Shown: positions 62,105 to 64,000 of the stretch, piece after piece
Layout: each line of letters begins with the position of its first letter
Numbering within the stretch: position 1 is the first letter of the stretch
From: Arthrobacter sp. P2b
Lineage (GTDB): Bacteria > Actinomycetota > Actinomycetes > Actinomycetales > Micrococcaceae
DNA: 64,000 bases
Direction: 5' to 3'
Assembly: GCF_900168295.1 (NCBI RefSeq)
Contig: NZ_FVZL01000007.1
Coordinates: forward strand, 124,001-188,000
Notes under the pieces: model-generated
The model's database searches: none
The model's input: the letters and a program-made list of their open reading frames with translations, nothing else
Told to the model about the DNA's origin: nothing
Translations under genes and position numbers: made by a program

Positions 62105-63370
62105 GTGGGCAATGGATTCGGGGAAAAGCTCCGTGCGGAACGACTGGAGCGTGGACTGACTCAGGCCGAGTTGGGCAAGGACCTGTATTCCCCCAGCTAC
62201 ATCTCGCTTCTCGAAACCGGACGCCGGGAGCCGACAGCGGAGGTCATCGAGGAACTCGCCCGTCGCCTGGACCTGGCACCCAAAGCGCTGGAAGCCTGGA
62301 GCCAGCCCATCTCAGTCAGCGATGCGGAATATGTCCTGGCAGGTCTCTACGCCCGCCAGGCCTGGGACCTTCGTGACTATCCGCTCGCTGCAAGCCATGC
62401 TGCTACGGCTGCACAGATCGCCCTCGAAGGCCGCAACACCAGCGCCTGGTGGAACATGACGTACATGCAGGCGGAATGCCTGCTGAAACACGATGACTTG
62501 CAGGAATGCCAGCAGATCGTGGAACGTCTGCTGGAACATCCCATGGCAAGGGAGTCCGCAGGACTGGGTGTCCGGGCCCGCCAAATGCTGGCCACGGTTT
62601 TCCAACGTCAGGGCAAGCTGTCACTCGCAGTGGACCAGGCCCTGGAAGCGGTGCAACTTTCGGAACAGCTTCCCGGAAATTCCACAATCATCGTGGGTGC
62701 CCTCCGTGCCCTCATAGCAGCCCTGGCGGAAAGCGGACGGCTGGATGACGCTTGGCGCTACTGCGAGATCATGAGTGACAAGGTGGATGAAGCGTCCATG
62801 TCCCAGCTGGCCGGTGAAGTGGCCTGGGTTATCGGAAATGTCGCCTTTATCCGGCACGACTATGCGGAAGGCGTCAAACACCACGAGCGTGCGGCCAAGC
62901 TGCTGTCGCCGGCGAACGACATTGAATTGTGGGCCCGGTTCAACAAGGCTTCGGCCACTGTGAGGCTGACGGCAGGCATCGTGGAACCGGAAACGCTCTC
63001 TGCCATCGAGCGTGCTGAACTCGCTTTTTCCATCGTCAGCGGCACTAAGGGCGACGCACTGGAAGTCGCCTTCATCCGCGCCCGGTGGCTGTACCTGACC
63101 GGGGACATCGTCGCCGCCGTCGAGAAGCTGCGCGAGATCCACGCCGAACGCAACGCCCTCGCCAAGCACACCGCCGGTGAAGTTTCACTCCTCCTGGGCA
63201 AGTCCCTCAAGGCAGCAGGCGAGCCGGACGAAGCCCTGGTGCACCTGCAGGAAGCGCAGAAAGCCTTCAGCGCAGCCGGCGCCGGGGACCGCGTCCAGCA
63301 GGCACTGGACGCGGTCCTGGAAATAAAACTGGCCCAAAAGCGCGCGGCAGCCGCCGCGAAGGCCAGCTAG
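62105..63370 (+). CDS. XRE-family HTH regulator with TPR-like C-terminal domain (candidate peptide receptor)
   Basis: A 421-residue protein. The N-terminal XRE helix-turn-helix spans about residues 5-60 (LRAERLERGLTQAELGKDLYSPSYISLLETGRREP). The remaining 350 residues are helical repeats with TPR-like spacing (ARQAWDLRDYPLAASHAATAAQIAL; ARQMLATVFQRQGKLSLAVDQALEAVQL; LGKSLKAAGEPDEALVHLQEAQKAF). Length and layout resemble RRNPP peptide receptors such as NprR. GTG at 62105 is chosen for AGAGGAGGAG upstream. It is divergent from the T-GIWPDPM peptide gene and probably regulates it; peptide binding is inferred. Confidence 0.82.
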   Translation: MGNGFGEKLRAERLERGLTQAELGKDLYSPSYISLLETGRREPTAEVIEELARRLDLAPKALEAWSQPISVSDAEYVLAGLYARQAWDLRDYPLAASHAATAAQIALEGRNTSAWWNMTYMQAECLLKHDDLQECQQIVERLLEHPMARESAGLGVRARQMLATVFQRQGKLSLAVDQALEAVQLSEQLPGNSTIIVGALRALIAALAESGRLDDAWRYCEIMSDKVDEASMSQLAGEVAWVIGNVAFIRHDYAEGVKHHERAAKLLSPANDIELWARFNKASATVRLTAGIVEPETLSAIERAELAFSIVSGTKGDALEVAFIRARWLYLTGDIVAAVEKLREIHAERNALAKHTAGEVSLLLGKSLKAAGEPDEALVHLQEAQKAFSAAGAGDRVQQALDAVLEIKLAQKRAAAAAKAS

Positions 63371-63406
63371 CTACAACGCCGTTCGCCGGGAGCAGCTGGG
63401 GCTCCG

Positions 63407-64000
63407 TCAGGCGAAGGTTTTCCCGGTGATTTTCTCGTAGGCCTCGACGTAGCGGCTGCGGGTACGCTCAACAACCTCAGCAGGCAGCGCCGGTGGCGGC
63501 GTATCAGAGGACTTGTCCCAGCCCGATTCCGCCGATGTCAGCCAGTCCCGAACATACTGCTTGTCGTAGGACGGCTGCGCCTGGCCCGGCTGGTAGGTGG
63601 CGGCATCCCAGAACCGTGAGGAATCCGGCGTCAGCACCTCGTCGCCGAGGGTAATTGAGCCGGAGACGGCGTCGTAGCCGAACTCCACCTTGGTATCGGC
63701 GAGGATGATGCCGCGCTGCCGCGCAATGTCTTCGGCCGTCGTGTAGATCTTCAGCGTCAGTTCCTTGAGCCGGCCGGCGATGTCATCCCCCACTATGGCC
63801 GCCACGGCATCGTAGGTGATGTTCTCGTCGTGTTCGCCCACTTCGGCTTTGGCCGACGGCGTGAAGATGGCCTGCTCCAGCCGCGAGCCGTCAACCAGGC
63901 CCTCGGGCAAAGGAATGCTGCACACCGTTCCGGACGCCTTGTATTCCTGCAGGCCGGAACCGGTGAGGTAGCCGCGTGCGATGCATTCCACCGGGAACAT
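63407..64000 (-). CDS. purC: SAICAR synthetase (5' end outside window)
   Basis: C-terminal 197 residues of phosphoribosylaminoimidazole-succinocarboxamide synthase, step seven of purine synthesis. MFPVECIARGYLTGSGLQEY and the later ILADTKVEFG and DEVLTPDSSRFW motifs are characteristic; SYDKQYVRDWL follows. The methionine at the window edge is internal: the usual N-terminal ATP-binding third is beyond 64000. It is convergent with the XRE regulator gene. Confidence 0.93.
   Translation of the reverse strand: MFPVECIARGYLTGSGLQEYKASGTVCSIPLPEGLVDGSRLEQAIFTPSAKAEVGEHDENITYDAVAAIVGDDIAGRLKELTLKIYTTAEDIARQRGIILADTKVEFGYDAVSGSITLGDEVLTPDSSRFWDAATYQPGQAQPSYDKQYVRDWLTSAESGWDKSSDTPPPALPAEVVERTRSRYVEAYEKITGKTFA

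Overview
The window is a 64 kb piece of a high-GC actinobacterial chromosome, most like Arthrobacter/Pseudarthrobacter (Micrococcaceae). This rests on the GC-rich third codon positions, GTG/TTG starts, many start codons placed 6-7 nt after a TAnnnT -10 box (leaderless mRNAs), and a gene order that, as I recall it, parallels the Mycobacterium tuberculosis Rv3646c-Rv3683 block (topA, helicase, Tad cluster, nth, NUDIX, acs, marP, crp, ridA, ponA2, metallophosphoesterase). Nothing was searched against a database.

Layout. 1-4.7 kb: sugar-acid locus (kdgD, sugar dehydrogenase/epimerase, Gfo/Idh oxidoreductase) with a divergent LacI regulator and three matching operators. 4.7-6.8 kb: FadR-type regulator and divergent L-lactate dehydrogenase with two perfect TGTGGT-N3-ACCACA operators. 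6.8-14.2 kb: ArsR regulator, AcuC-type deacetylase, K+ uptake pair KtrB/KtrA, proC, exopolyphosphatase, SseB-like protein. 14.3-24.1 kb: topA, a methyltransferase, two paralogous lipoproteins, trhO, a GNAT, and an MrfA-type helicase. 24.3-29.7 kb: a translationally coupled Tad/Flp pilus-type operon (Ssd/TadZ-like, TadA, TadB, TadC, DUF4244 pilin, TadE, TadE-like). 29.8-37.3 kb: family A DNA polymerase, DUF1508, CoA NUDIX, nth, a membrane protein, acsA.

37.4-49.1 kb looks like an accessory insertion in the conserved block: DeoR and LacI regulators, an oxidoreductase, an alpha-galactoside ABC importer with GH36 alpha-galactosidase, aroQ, an acyltransferase and a polysaccharide deacetylase. 49.1-56.9 kb returns to the conserved block (MarP-like protease, Crp/GlxR, NUDIX, RidA, DUF4177, PonA-type PBP, metallophosphoesterase), interrupted by a GIY-YIG gene framed by REP-like repeats. 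57.0-61.4 kb: heterodimeric ABC exporter and a GntR/FCD regulator; then tRNA-Pro(CGG).

The most unusual locus is 61.7-63.4 kb. A 73-residue secreted pre-peptide carries two identical T-GIWPDPM units, the second ending exactly at the C-terminus. It is divergent from a 421-residue XRE-HTH protein with a long helical, TPR-like C-terminal part. The two genes share one AT-rich promoter region with an inverted repeat over the peptide -10 box. The two DNA copies of the motif differ at five codons, all silently. I read this as a candidate pheromone/receptor pair analogous to the RRNPP systems of Bacillota. The window ends inside purC.

Two repeat families recur. One is a 62-63 bp palindromic element with CAACGCGGGGTC ends (12.4 and 46.3 kb). 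The other is a REP-like element with core TTCGACAAGCTCAACCAC (14.2 kb in variant form; 51.3 and 51.7 kb).
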